This document shows positions 1 through 6,886 of a stretch of 13,963 nt of DNA, in pieces. The translations under genes and the position numbers were made by a program. Position 1 is the stretch's first letter, and every line of letters starts with the position of its first letter. The stretch is taken from contig RFQN01000018.1 of NCBI GenBank assembly GCA_009924965.1, positions 1 through 13,963 of the forward strand, given 5' to 3'. The notes beneath the pieces were generated by a model. It saw only the letters and a program-made list of their open reading frames with translations, was not told where the DNA came from and made no database searches. Origin of the DNA: Verrucomicrobiota bacterium (GTDB taxonomy: Bacteria; Verrucomicrobiota; Verrucomicrobiia; Opitutales; UBA953).

Positions 1-434
1 GAGCCTAAACGTTCGGCCTGCCGACGAGCGAACTGATAGAAGACCTCCTTGATGAGCAAAGCCGCGCCGGCGACCCACGCCGCCGCCAAACCGGGCTGCT
101 TGACCTCCGCGCCCGAGACCAGACCGCTCAACGACTGCCAAGCGAGGCCCAAGCAGAACAGCAGCACCAACGAAGAGATGAGCAACGCCGCCAGCGTGGA
201 GAAGCGATGATGGCCGTAGGGATGATCCTCATCCTTGGGCAGATGCGCGAGGCGCAGGCCGATGAGCGCGGCGATATCGCCGGCGATGTCGACCAACGAG
301 TGGATACCATCGGCCACGAGGGCCTGTGAGAAGCATGTGAAACCGACGATGAGCTTCAACCCTGCCAAGAAGACATTGACCGTCAGGCTGATCGCCACGG
401 TCAAGGTGCCCTTCCGCTGGAGGTCGTCGTTCAT
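1..434 (-). CDS. Cation diffusion facilitator (CDF) metal exporter, N-terminal part, cut by window edge
   Basis: This is the first 144 codons of a CDF-family transporter, an inner-membrane antiporter that exports divalent metals such as zinc or iron in exchange for protons. The reading frame is open to base 1, so the C-terminal half, including the cytoplasmic domain, is outside the window. The TM2 metal site is visible as ADGIHSLVDIAGD at residues 41-53, with H45 and D49 in the HxxxD form usually associated with zinc. A second site motif, DEDHPYGHHR at 68-77, places D68, H71 and H75 where E. coli FieF has its site-B ligands. Hydrophobic stretches lie near 12-33, 38-62, 80-100 and 115-134. The ATG at 434 overlaps the TGA of the upstream gene in an ATGA arrangement, which suggests translational coupling. 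Family assignment is firm; metal specificity is inferred. Confidence 0.9.
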   Translation of the reverse strand, partial: MNDDLQRKGTLTVAISLTVNVFLAGLKLIVGFTCFSQALVADGIHSLVDIAGDIAALIGLRLAHLPKDEDHPYGHHRFSTLAALLISSLVLLFCLGLAWQSLSGLVSGAEVKQPGLAAAWVAGAALLIKEVFYQFARRQAERLG

Positions 435-1081
435 TTCTGGCCGCTATTGGCGCGGATGATTTCCGCTTCTTTCTTCCAATCAATCGTGATGAGCTCCGCG
501 GAGGCAACGGCGGGGTCGGCGCGCACGGCGGCGAGGACCTTCGGGAGGTCCGCCCAAGGGGTCTTCTCGAGCGGCTCATGCCACTTCTTCAGCGGCAGCA
601 CAGCCTCATCGGGCTTACCCGGAACGGCCTGGGCGACGTCGCCGGTCGGCAATTTCACCGCCGAGGCCGACTGGCCGGGCTTGAGCTTGAGCACGAGGCG
701 GTCGGCGAACTGGAAGGAATAGTCCACGACCGGACCAGCTTCAGCGAGGGCCGTGCCGGCCGCGTAGGTCTCTTTGATCAATAAGTATTCTTGGGCGAGT
801 TCGCGACCGGAAGCCTCGTAATGCCGACGGCCGCCGGTGACGATGGAGCGCACCTTCGAACCATCCGCGCGCGTCTCGACGGACTCCCACAGCACATAGT
901 GGCCATAGAACCCCTTCTGAGTGACCGCGAAGTCGTACATCATGCCCGGCAGGTTGAGGCCCTCGCGGACCTGGCGCTTCGCGTCGCGTTGCGGCTGGCT
1001 ATTGGTCTGGACGACCCAGAGGACGCCGACCCCGACGAGGGCACCGACCAAGAATAAGATCCATCGCTCGCGCTGACCCAT
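431..1081 (-). CDS. Hypothetical membrane-anchored protein
   Basis: A 216-residue protein that I do not recognise. One N-terminal membrane helix (residues about 7-25, ILFLVGALVGVGVLWVV) is followed by a soluble, probably periplasmic domain of mixed charge, so it looks like a signal-anchored protein. The motif GFYGHYVLWESVETRADGSK near residues 57-76 and a lysine-rich C-terminus (DWKKEAEIIR) are its most distinctive parts; there are no cysteines and no obvious catalytic motif. Its stop codon overlaps the start of the CDF transporter, so the two are probably one transcript, and it might serve metal homeostasis, but that is only context. Amino-acid composition and the coupled downstream gene argue that it is genuinely coding. 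Its ATG at 1081 interlocks with the ATG of the divergent thioesterase fragment. Confidence 0.75.
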   Translation of the reverse strand: MGQRERWILFLVGALVGVGVLWVVQTNSQPQRDAKRQVREGLNLPGMMYDFAVTQKGFYGHYVLWESVETRADGSKVRSIVTGGRRHYEASGRELAQEYLLIKETYAAGTALAEAGPVVDYSFQFADRLVLKLKPGQSASAVKLPTGDVAQAVPGKPDEAVLPLKKWHEPLEKTPWADLPKVLAAVRADPAVASAELITIDWKKEAEIIRANSGQK

Positions 1082-1337
1082 GGGCCCATCTTCACGACCC
1101 CCTTGCCGGGGGCTGACCTACCACCGCCCTTCGCACTTCGACGACCGCGTTAAGATCACCGTCACCTTAGCCGAGAAGCCCCGGGCCCGCCTGCGCCTGA
1201 CCTATCAAGTCACCCGCGGCGAAGAACTCCTGGTCGAAGGCTTCACCGTGCACGCGTTCGTCAACCGCGACTTCAAGGCCATCCGCCCTCCTGCGAGCCT
1301 CGAAACCGCCTTAGACCAAGCCTTCGGCCCCGCCTAA
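1080..1337 (+). CDS. Truncated acyl-CoA thioesterase (YbgC/4-hydroxybenzoyl-CoA thioesterase type), C-terminal half only
   Basis: The 85 residues resemble the second half of a hotdog-fold thioesterase. LTYHRPSHFDDRV (12-24), RLRLTYQVTRGEELLVEGFTVHAFVN (about 38-63) and FKAIRPP match the central strand, the 'R-G-ELL-EG-T-H' strand and the C-terminal 'P-R-P' segment of YbgC-like enzymes. Family members are usually about 130-145 residues. The missing first half normally holds the catalytic Asp and the long central helix, so this product should not be active alone. An in-frame TGA at 1074-1076, six bases before the ATG, rules out extension in this frame, and the bases upstream belong to the divergent membrane protein gene. 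The first eleven residues (MGPSSRPPCRG) look unlike the family and may be junction sequence. It is either a decayed gene or an assembly join. The MBL hydrolase starts 8 bases after its stop. Confidence 0.65.
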   Translation: MGPSSRPPCRGLTYHRPSHFDDRVKITVTLAEKPRARLRLTYQVTRGEELLVEGFTVHAFVNRDFKAIRPPASLETALDQAFGPA

Positions 1338-1345
1338 TCCCTCTG

Positions 1346-1996
1346 ATGAAAATTGAAGCAGCCCCCCTCGGACCGTTCGAGACCAACACCTACCTCATCA
1401 CCTCGGAGGACGGCAAAGAGTGCATCGTCGTCGACGCCCCGCAAGGCGCTGCACGCACCTTGCTCCCATTGATCAAGGTCCGCGGGCTCAAGCTCACCCA
1501 CCTCCTGCTCACGCACGGCCATTGGGACCATATGTGCGAAGCGCATGCCTTTGCCGCCGCCGGGGCGCAGGTCCTCGCGCATCGCGCCGACCGCGAACTC
1601 ATCGAGAACATCGAGGCCTACATGAACCGCTACCTCTCGATGATCCCTTCGCTGACGGAAGACGACTTCAAGTCGGCCAAGGTCACGACCTGGCTGGAAG
1701 AAGGCTCCACCTTCGTCGCCGCCGGCAAAACCTTCGAGACACGGCACGTCCCAGGCCACTGCCCCGGTAGCCTGCTCTTCTATTGCGCGAGCGACCAAGT
1801 CGCCTTCTGCGGTGACGCCATCTTCCGCGGCTCCGTCGGCCGCACCGACCTGCCCAACGGCAACTGGAACGAGCTCCTGAGCTCCATCCGGACCCGCATT
1901 TACACGCTGCCGGATGAAACCGTGCTCCTGCCGGGACATGGGGCGCGGACGACCGTAGGACACGAGAAGCAGACCAACCCCTACGCCAAGCCCTGA
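1346..1996 (+). CDS. MBL-fold metallo-hydrolase, glyoxalase II-like
   Basis: A 216-residue metallo-beta-lactamase-fold hydrolase of the glyoxalase II-like cytoplasmic group, usually acting on thioesters such as S-acylglutathione or related compounds. The zinc site is complete: THGHWDH at 56-62 (H57, H59, D61, H62), H138 in HVPGHCPGS (134-142), D157 in FCGDAIF, and H198 in LLPGHG. FRGSVGRTDLP (160-170) and the C-terminal GHEKQTNPY (205-213) are the usual features of this subfamily. The protein is shorter than classical GloB (about 250 residues), so the glutathione-binding C-terminal helices are reduced and the substrate cannot be assigned. It sits between a thioesterase remnant and an unknown gene, all in the same direction and tightly spaced. 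The family call is firm, the substrate unknown. Confidence 0.92.
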   Translation: MKIEAAPLGPFETNTYLITSEDGKECIVVDAPQGAARTLLPLIKVRGLKLTHLLLTHGHWDHMCEAHAFAAAGAQVLAHRADRELIENIEAYMNRYLSMIPSLTEDDFKSAKVTTWLEEGSTFVAAGKTFETRHVPGHCPGSLLFYCASDQVAFCGDAIFRGSVGRTDLPNGNWNELLSSIRTRIYTLPDETVLLPGHGARTTVGHEKQTNPYAKP

Positions 1997-1998
1997 GC

Positions 1999-2511
1999 GT
2001 GAATCCGCCCTGCCCGTTTCTGCCCTCCTGTGGCCGCCCGTTGAGTTGGCGTGACCTTGCGGAGCAACGGGCAGTAGGCGGCGCGGAACTCTACGCCCGG
2101 TGCCTGGAATACGGACAGCAGCTCTGGCTGGACGGCCTCCCCGCCCGCGCCCTGCTGGCGATCGACCGGGCGCTCTATTGCGACGTCTCAGCCACGGATG
2201 AAATCCTCGCCGCCTACCCGCTGCCCTACGCCGCCATCCGCTGGCTCGTCTCCCAGCCCAGCGACGCCTTCACCGGCAACGCCCGCGTGCACTACCAGCA
2301 TTTGGCGGATCGCGTCCGCGGGGAACGCGCCGAGCTCAAGCAGTGGCGGGCCTGGGCAGCCTGGGCGTTGGTGCGGCAAGCGCGCCCGGAACTGCCCGGC
2401 GACCCACGTCACTCCGTACGTGAACCCACGCATGCGGACATCGCCGCCGGACTCGATGCCTATGGCATCGCGGGCGAAAGGGCCGTCTGGCAAGCCGCGC
2501 TGACCGCGTAG
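1999..2511 (+). CDS. Hypothetical protein
   Basis: A 170-residue soluble protein that I do not recognise. It begins at a GTG only 2 bases after the MBL hydrolase stop, so translation is probably coupled. It is rich in Ala, Arg, Trp and Leu and looks mostly helical, with no signal peptide or membrane segment. Recognisable blocks are an N-terminal cysteine pair (CPFLPSC, residues 5-11), AELYARCLEYGQQLWLDGLPARALLAIDRALYC (about 29-61) and a tryptophan-rich helix KQWRAWAAWALVRQARPELPG (about 114-134). The middle helix pair could be TPR-like, but I cannot show a repeat. The stop lies inside the hairpin shared with the convergent secreted-protein gene. Steady codon use and tight spacing support coding; no function is proposed. 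Confidence 0.75.
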   Translation: MNPPCPFLPSCGRPLSWRDLAEQRAVGGAELYARCLEYGQQLWLDGLPARALLAIDRALYCDVSATDEILAAYPLPYAAIRWLVSQPSDAFTGNARVHYQHLADRVRGERAELKQWRAWAAWALVRQARPELPGDPRHSVREPTHADIAAGLDAYGIAGERAVWQAALTA

Positions 2512-2524
2512 CCGCGCGGGCTAC
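2508..2524. terminator. Bidirectional hairpin between convergent genes
   Basis: A perfect inverted repeat, GTAGCC-GCGCG-GGCTAC, spans the 9-base gap between two convergent genes. The plus-strand TAG (2509-2511) and the minus-strand TAG (read from 2523-2521) both lie in its arms, so one short hairpin closes both transcripts. There is no T tract on either side, so intrinsic termination is uncertain. Confidence 0.4.
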
Positions 2525-3216
2525 TTGGTCATCTGCATCACTTCGGCCTTCACCTCGACCTCGACGCCTTCTGGGGTCGTGAACTTGGTTGATTCGCCGG
2601 ACTTCACCGAAGCGGTCGTGGTGTTGCCGTGCGTGACCGCAAGCCCGTCGATGATGGCCTTATGCAAGGTCAGTTCCTGCACCTTACCGAGCTGCGAAAT
2701 CGTCAGCACCTCGCGCTTCTCGTCGTAGGACTTGATGGTCCAACCATCGACGGTGCGACCCACCTTCAGCCAGCGGCGGACGCCCGCGCCGTCTTCCACG
2801 GAATAGATGCCTTCGGCGGGGATCGCGGAATGGAAGACCGGCAGGTTCGACTTCTGACGGGCGGCCTCCTTTTGCTTGCGGCGCAACTCATCGGGATTCT
2901 GGGTCGCGGGGTCAGCCTTGGACTTCACCTGCGTATCCATCTTCAAGGCGATCGAACCATCCGCACCAACCGTCGGGGTGACGCTGAAGTTGATGCCGTT
3001 GTCACCACCCCCCACGCCGATGGTCGCTTGCTTACCGGAGATGGCGACGACCGTCGGGGAGGAGACGGTCTCGACCTTACCCGTGGCGTCCTTCCGGGTG
3101 AAGGTCGTGGTCACCTGGATATGGGTCGGTGCGGCGACTTCTTGCGACAAGCCGACGAGAGGCAGGCTAGCCAGCAGGACCAACGAGGCGAAGGAGGAGC
3201 GGGGCATAGGAAGCAT
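2521..3216 (-). CDS. Secreted protein of unknown function, with secretin-like and PilP/GspC-like stretches
   Basis: A 231-residue exported protein. An N-terminal signal peptide (MLPMPRSSFASLVLLASLPLVGLSQ) would be cleaved near residue 25. Residues 54-98 (SPTVVAISGKQATIGVGG, then FSVTPTVGADGSIALKMDTQV) read like the strand pattern of secretin core domains: a tested value, 'gk-A-i--G', then 'v-P-v--dG-I-L'. Residues 147-175 (RRWLKVGRTVDGWTIKSYDE, then REVLTI) resemble the 'G-vv-Gw-v--i' strands of PilP and GspC homology regions. A charged stretch with many Lys and Arg lies at 109-124. These are resemblances by eye, not a family assignment. I chose the ATG at 3216; a TTG sits directly before it and a second ATG at 3207 would give a more compact signal peptide. 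No clear Shine-Dalgarno precedes any of them. It lies 52 bases downstream of fabF in the same direction. Confidence 0.75.
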   Translation of the reverse strand: MLPMPRSSFASLVLLASLPLVGLSQEVAAPTHIQVTTTFTRKDATGKVETVSSPTVVAISGKQATIGVGGGDNGINFSVTPTVGADGSIALKMDTQVKSKADPATQNPDELRRKQKEAARQKSNLPVFHSAIPAEGIYSVEDGAGVRRWLKVGRTVDGWTIKSYDEKREVLTISQLGKVQELTLHKAIIDGLAVTHGNTTTASVKSGESTKFTTPEGVEVEVKAEVMQMTK

Positions 3217-3219
3217 CAA

Positions 3220-3279
3220 GGGTTATAGGTTTAACCCCATAAACCCTGAAAGTTCCAGCCTAAGCCCCTTATTTCAGGG
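3220..3279 (-). terminator. Hairpin-rich spacer downstream of fabF (possible terminator)
   Basis: Three inverted repeats share this 60-base stretch. An 8-bp perfect stem pairs 3244-3251 (ccctgaaa) with 3272-3279 (tttcaggg) and includes the last codons of fabF; on the minus strand it is followed by TTTA. Two further 6-bp hairpins overlap one another: GGGTTA (3220-3225) with TAACCC (3232-3237), and GGTTTA (3228-3233) with TAAACC (3240-3245). They cannot all form at once. The weak T run makes termination uncertain. Confidence 0.35.
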
Positions 3280-4525
3280 CCTTGAAGACCAAGGAGGCGT
3301 TATGTCCGCCGAAACCGAGGTTGTTCGAGATGGCCACGTTGACCTGCATCTTCCGGGCCTGGTTGGGCACGTAGTCGAGGTCGCAATCCGGGTCAGGATT
3401 CTCGAGGTTCATCGTCGGAGGCACCACGCCATGGTGGATGGCGAGGGCGCAGACGGCGGCTTCGACGCCCCCCGCGGCACCCAGCAGGTGGCCCGTCATG
3501 GACTTGGTCGAGGAAATGGCGATCTTGGGAGCCTGTTCGCCGAAGACGCGCTTAATGGCGAGCGTCTCGCAACGGTCGTTGATCGGGGTCGAAGTGCCGT
3601 GGGCGTTGATGTAGCTCACCTCGGACTTGGCGATGCCCGCTTCGGACAAGGCGCGGTTCAGGCAGAGCGCGAGGCCCTTCCCTTCCTGATCCTGTCCGGT
3701 GATGTGGTAAGCGTCACAGGTAGCGCCGTAGCCGGCGAGTTCGCAGTAGATGCGGGCGCCGCGAGCCTGGGCATGCTCGAGGGATTCGATGACAAGGACG
3801 CCAGCGCCTTCGCCCATGACGAAACCATCGCGGAGCTTGTCGAACGGACGAGAGGCCTTTTCGGGCGTGTCGTTGAAGTCGGTCGACATCGCCTTCATGT
3901 TGCAGAAGCCGGCGTACCCGAGGCGGGTGATGGCCGCCTCCGAACCGCCGGAGAGCATGATGTCGGCATGACCGTCACGGATGTGGCGCATCGCCTCGCC
4001 GAGGGCGTGAGAGCCGGAGGCGCAGGCGGAGACGACGCCGTAGTTGACGGACTTGGCCTTGAACTCGATCGCGACGACGCCGGAGGCGATGTTGGCGATC
4101 AAGGAAGGAATCGTGAAAGGAGAGACGCGGCTCGGGCCACGCTCGATGAGCACACGGGCCTGGTTTTCGATGGTCTCCATGCCGCCGATGCCGGAGCCGA
4201 TGATCACGCCGAAGCGATCCGCATCGAGCTTGGTCGTGTCGACCTTGGCGTCTTCGATGGCCATGCGGGAGGCGGCGACGGCGTACTGCGTGTAGCGGTC
4301 ATTGCGCTTGGCCTCCTTGGGGTCCATGAACTTGCCCGGATCGAAATCGCGGATTTCGGCGCCCACCTTGGACGGGAAGTCCGTGGGGTCGAAACGCGTG
4401 ATACGGGAGATCCCGGAACGGCCTTTGATCAGGCCATCCCAGAAGCTCGCCGTATCCGGACCGAGAGCCGACAGGCAACCAATGCCGGTAACGACTACTC
4501 TGCGGGGCTGGCTAGCGGTGCTCAC
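3269..4525 (-). CDS. fabF: 3-oxoacyl-[acyl-carrier-protein] synthase II
   Basis: A 418-residue beta-ketoacyl-ACP synthase II, the condensing enzyme that elongates acyl-ACP with malonyl-ACP in cytoplasmic type II fatty acid synthesis. The length is normal for the family. The Cys-His-His active site is complete: C168 in VSACASGSHA, H309 in NAHGTSTPIND and H346 in KSMTGHLLGAAGG. RRVVVTGIGCLSALG at 8-22 and SNNLGFGGHNASLVF near the C-terminus (400-414) are also typical. The start is a GTG at 4525 (GTG AGC ACC), placed 30 bases after acpP, which matches the usual N-terminus; no strong Shine-Dalgarno is seen. It is the third gene of a fabG-acpP-fabF row, so enzyme and carrier are co-expressed. Confidence 0.97.
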   Translation of the reverse strand: MSTASQPRRVVVTGIGCLSALGPDTASFWDGLIKGRSGISRITRFDPTDFPSKVGAEIRDFDPGKFMDPKEAKRNDRYTQYAVAASRMAIEDAKVDTTKLDADRFGVIIGSGIGGMETIENQARVLIERGPSRVSPFTIPSLIANIASGVVAIEFKAKSVNYGVVSACASGSHALGEAMRHIRDGHADIMLSGGSEAAITRLGYAGFCNMKAMSTDFNDTPEKASRPFDKLRDGFVMGEGAGVLVIESLEHAQARGARIYCELAGYGATCDAYHITGQDQEGKGLALCLNRALSEAGIAKSEVSYINAHGTSTPINDRCETLAIKRVFGEQAPKIAISSTKSMTGHLLGAAGGVEAAVCALAIHHGVVPPTMNLENPDPDCDLDYVPNQARKMQVNVAISNNLGFGGHNASLVFKALK

Positions 4526-4555
4526 AGGTACGGGCTAGAGATAACCCGCGGAGAA

Positions 4556-4801
4556 TTACTTGGTGGCGTTAGCCTTGATGAACTCGATGGCGTCGCCCAC
4601 GGTCTTCATGGAGGCGGCCTTGTCTTCCGGGATCGAAGCGATGCCGAATTCGTCTTCGAAAGCCATGATGATCTCGACGAGGTCGAGGGAGTCGGCCTTG
4701 AGGTCGGTCTGGAAACCAGCGGCGGCGGTGACCTGTTCAGGGTTCACGCTGAGCTGCTTGACGATGATGTCGGTGACGCGTTTTTCGATGTTTTCAGGCA
4801 T
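4556..4801 (-). CDS. acpP: Acyl carrier protein
   Basis: An 81-residue acyl carrier protein, the cytoplasmic scaffold that carries growing acyl chains on a 4'-phosphopantetheine arm. S38 in LKADSLDLVEI is the attachment site and the surrounding DSLDLVE is the canonical motif. The protein is short, acidic and helical, as expected, and its length is normal (77-85 residues). It lies between fabG (33 bases upstream) and fabF (30 bases downstream), the conserved bacterial order. No other acyl-carrier domain or extra module is present. Confidence 0.97.
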   Translation of the reverse strand: MPENIEKRVTDIIVKQLSVNPEQVTAAAGFQTDLKADSLDLVEIIMAFEDEFGIASIPEDKAASMKTVGDAIEFIKANATK

Positions 4802-4834
4802 GGTAAAGTGGTGATTAGGAGTGGTTTCTGGGTG

Positions 4835-5578
4835 TCAGATGGCCATGCCTCCGTCAACCGAAAACACCTGTCCGGTGATGTACCCCCCCTCTTCCGAGGC
4901 AAGGAAATCGACCATCGCGGCGATATCGGTGACCGAGCCGAAACGACCCAGCGGGATCACCCCGAGGATCTTCTGCTTAATTTCGTCGGAAAGCTCCCCG
5001 GTCATATCCGTGGTGATGAAGCCCGGGGCCACCGCGTTGGCGGTGATGCTACGGCCCGCGAGCTCACGGGCGAGGGTCATGGTCAGGCCATGGAGACCGG
5101 CCTTGGCGGCGGCGTAGTTGGCCTGGCCGGCATTCCCTTGGACGCCGGTGACGGACGAAATGCTGATGATGCGCCCCCAGCGCTTCTTGGTCATCGGACG
5201 CACGAGGCCCTTGGTCCAATAGAATGCAGAGGAAAGGTTGGTGGACAGGACGTCGTTCCAATCCTGCTCGGACATGGCCATGACGAGTTTGTCGCGGGTG
5301 ATGCCGGCGTTGTTGACGAGGATCTCGACGGCGCCGAACTCGGCGTTGATCTGCTCGCAGGCCTTGGCGACCGCGGCGGCGTCGGACACGTCGACCTGGT
5401 AGGCCTTGGCCTTCCAGCCCTTGGCGACGATGTCGTTGGCGACGGCGACGCAGGTCTCGGACTTCGATACGCAGAGCACGGTATGGCCATGCGAAGCGAG
5501 GCGTTCGGCGATGGCTTTACCGATGCCGCGACCGGCACCAGTCACCAAGGCTACACGAGGAGTATGCGTCAGTTGCAT
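4835..5578 (-). CDS. fabG: 3-oxoacyl-[acyl-carrier-protein] reductase
   Basis: A 247-residue short-chain dehydrogenase that reduces 3-oxoacyl-ACP with NADPH in fatty acid elongation. It shows the Rossmann motif TGAGRGIG at 13-20, NNAG at 89-92, and the catalytic set N114, S142, Y155 and K159 (YAAAK at 155-159). VAPGFITTDMT at 183-193 and the C-terminal GQVFSVDGGM are FabG-typical. The frame extends to a TTG at 5614, but the ATG at 5578 gives the usual spacing to the cofactor motif and the normal length, so I use it. Near the 3' end a run of seven G (minus strand, around 4883-4889) encodes Gly-Gly. It leads the fabG-acpP-fabF row; no fabD or fabH is in the window. A terminator just upstream separates it from the reductase gene. 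Confidence 0.96.
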   Translation of the reverse strand: MQLTHTPRVALVTGAGRGIGKAIAERLASHGHTVLCVSKSETCVAVANDIVAKGWKAKAYQVDVSDAAAVAKACEQINAEFGAVEILVNNAGITRDKLVMAMSEQDWNDVLSTNLSSAFYWTKGLVRPMTKKRWGRIISISSVTGVQGNAGQANYAAAKAGLHGLTMTLARELAGRSITANAVAPGFITTDMTGELSDEIKQKILGVIPLGRFGSVTDIAAMVDFLASEEGGYITGQVFSVDGGMAI

Positions 5579-5620
5579 CGTCTTTGATGTGCAGGGAAAA
5601 CCGTCCTTAGGCAAGTGGCG

Positions 5621-5638
5621 AAAAGGCCCTGCCGGGCC
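5621..5638 (-). terminator. Intrinsic terminator after the CysJ-like gene
   Basis: On the minus strand GGCCC-GGCA-GGGCC forms a 5-bp all-GC stem with a 4-base loop, followed at once by TTTT (5624-5621) and preceded by AAAC. It lies about 40 bases after the stop of the CysJ-like gene and before fabG, so it should end that transcript and isolate the fab genes. Confidence 0.6.
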
Positions 5639-5677
5639 GTTTCCGCCCCAAAACCAGCGAAAAAGAGCCTACTGGGC

Positions 5678-6826
5678 TCAGTAGACGTCGCGCTGATAAC
5701 GGCCGTCCTTCTTGAACTGCTTGACCCAGTCCACCGCCGCTTCGGGCGTCATGCCACCCTGCTCCGCCACGATGGCGTGCAAGGTCGCGTCGACGTCCTT
5801 CGCCATGCGCTTGGCATCGCCACACACGTAGAAATAGGCGCCCGCCTGCAGCCACTGCCAGAGCTCGGCCGCGTTCTCACGCATGCGGTCCTGCACGTAC
5901 ACCTTGGCCGCTTGATCGCGCGAAAACGCGAGGTCGAGGCGCGTGAGGACGCCGGCCTGCAGATAAGCCGCCCACTCATCGGCATAGAGGAAGTCGCTGT
6001 CCTTGCGCTGGTCGCCGAAGAAGAGCCAGTTGCGGCCCTTGGCGCCACGGGTGGCGCGGTCCATCACGAAGCTGCGGAAAGGCGCCACACCCGTGCCTGG
6101 CCCCACCATGATGACCGGGATGTTGTCGTCGGCAGGCAGGCCGAAATGCGATTCTGCGACGAAGACCGGCACCTCCGGCACGTTCAAGCGGGCGCGCTCG
6201 GACAGGAAGGTCGAGCACACGCCCTCGCGCTGGCGACCGTTGGTCTCGTAGCGCACGACGGCGACCGTGAGGTGGATCTCGTCGGGATACTTGGAAGGGG
6301 CCGAAGAAATCGAATACAGGCGAGGCATCAGCTTTCGCAGGAGCTCGATGAACTCCTGGGCGCCGAGCTTGGCCGAAGGATGCTCCTCGAAGAGGTCGAG
6401 GAACTCGCGTTGCTCCATCCAAGCCTTTTTCTTTTCGGGGTCGGCCTCCGCAATGGCGGCAGCCAGACGGGCCTTTTCGACGGCGTCCGTCGCGCGGTCA
6501 TGCAGGAGCTGGGCGAACTTATACGTCGGTCCATTCAAAGACAGGCGCTTGGAAAGGGCCGTGCGGAGGGAGATTGGGGCGGTGTCCTTGGGAATCGTGA
6601 CCTGCTCCTCCCCGGTGAACCCCGCGGCCTTGAGCACGGCGGCGACGGTCTGCGGGTTATTGGTCGGGTAGACACCAAGGGAATCGCCGCACTTATAGGT
6701 CAGGCCGCTACCGACTAAGGAGACGGAGAAGTGCTGGGTATCCTTCTGGCTCGTGGCAGCGCTCAAGCGGCGGCGGTCGACGAGCTGGGCGGAGAACGGG
6801 TTGTTCTTGTCGTAGGGAGCGGACAT
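5678..6826 (-). CDS. CysJ-like FAD/NADPH reductase without flavodoxin domain (sulfite reductase subunit alpha-like)
   Basis: A 382-residue diflavin-reductase-type FAD/NADPH module that moves electrons from NADPH through FAD to a partner. FAD contacts are RLYSISS at 169-175 and GVCSTFL at 202-208. NADPH-binding motifs are GPGTGVAPFR at 242-251, FFGDQR at 269-274 and YVCGDAKRMAKDV at 333-345. The C-terminal RYQRDVY ends in the FAD-stacking tyrosine of CysJ. CysJ proper is about 600 residues and starts with an FMN-binding flavodoxin domain, which is absent here. The frame extends to a TTG at 6850, but the ATG at 6826 gives the sensible MSAPYDKNNPF start. No sulfite reductase haemoprotein (CysI) or flavodoxin gene is nearby, so the electron acceptor is unknown. 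It lies 60 bases after the second GH16-like gene. Confidence 0.88.
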   Translation of the reverse strand: MSAPYDKNNPFSAQLVDRRRLSAATSQKDTQHFSVSLVGSGLTYKCGDSLGVYPTNNPQTVAAVLKAAGFTGEEQVTIPKDTAPISLRTALSKRLSLNGPTYKFAQLLHDRATDAVEKARLAAAIAEADPEKKKAWMEQREFLDLFEEHPSAKLGAQEFIELLRKLMPRLYSISSAPSKYPDEIHLTVAVVRYETNGRQREGVCSTFLSERARLNVPEVPVFVAESHFGLPADDNIPVIMVGPGTGVAPFRSFVMDRATRGAKGRNWLFFGDQRKDSDFLYADEWAAYLQAGVLTRLDLAFSRDQAAKVYVQDRMRENAAELWQWLQAGAYFYVCGDAKRMAKDVDATLHAIVAEQGGMTPEAAVDWVKQFKKDGRYQRDVY

Positions 6827-6886
6827 GGCGAGGCCGCAGGATGCAACCAACCCGGCCCAGCCAACAATCCTAAAAACGGCCCCGCC

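Noticed and set aside
4883..4889. A seven-base G/C run in fabG as a phase-variation tract
   Set aside because: It encodes Gly-Gly near the C-terminus, is conserved in kind with the family sequence, and is short for a slippage switch.
2876..5587. A 903-codon plus-strand open frame
   Set aside because: It runs antisense to fabF, acpP and fabG, which have complete catalytic motifs. Its translation is low-complexity, rich in Gly, Asp, Val and His, as expected from the reverse of GC-rich coding DNA.
5615..6718. A 367-codon plus-strand open frame
   Set aside because: It is antisense to the CysJ-like reductase and has no recognisable motif; the minus-strand frame carries all FAD and NADPH signatures.
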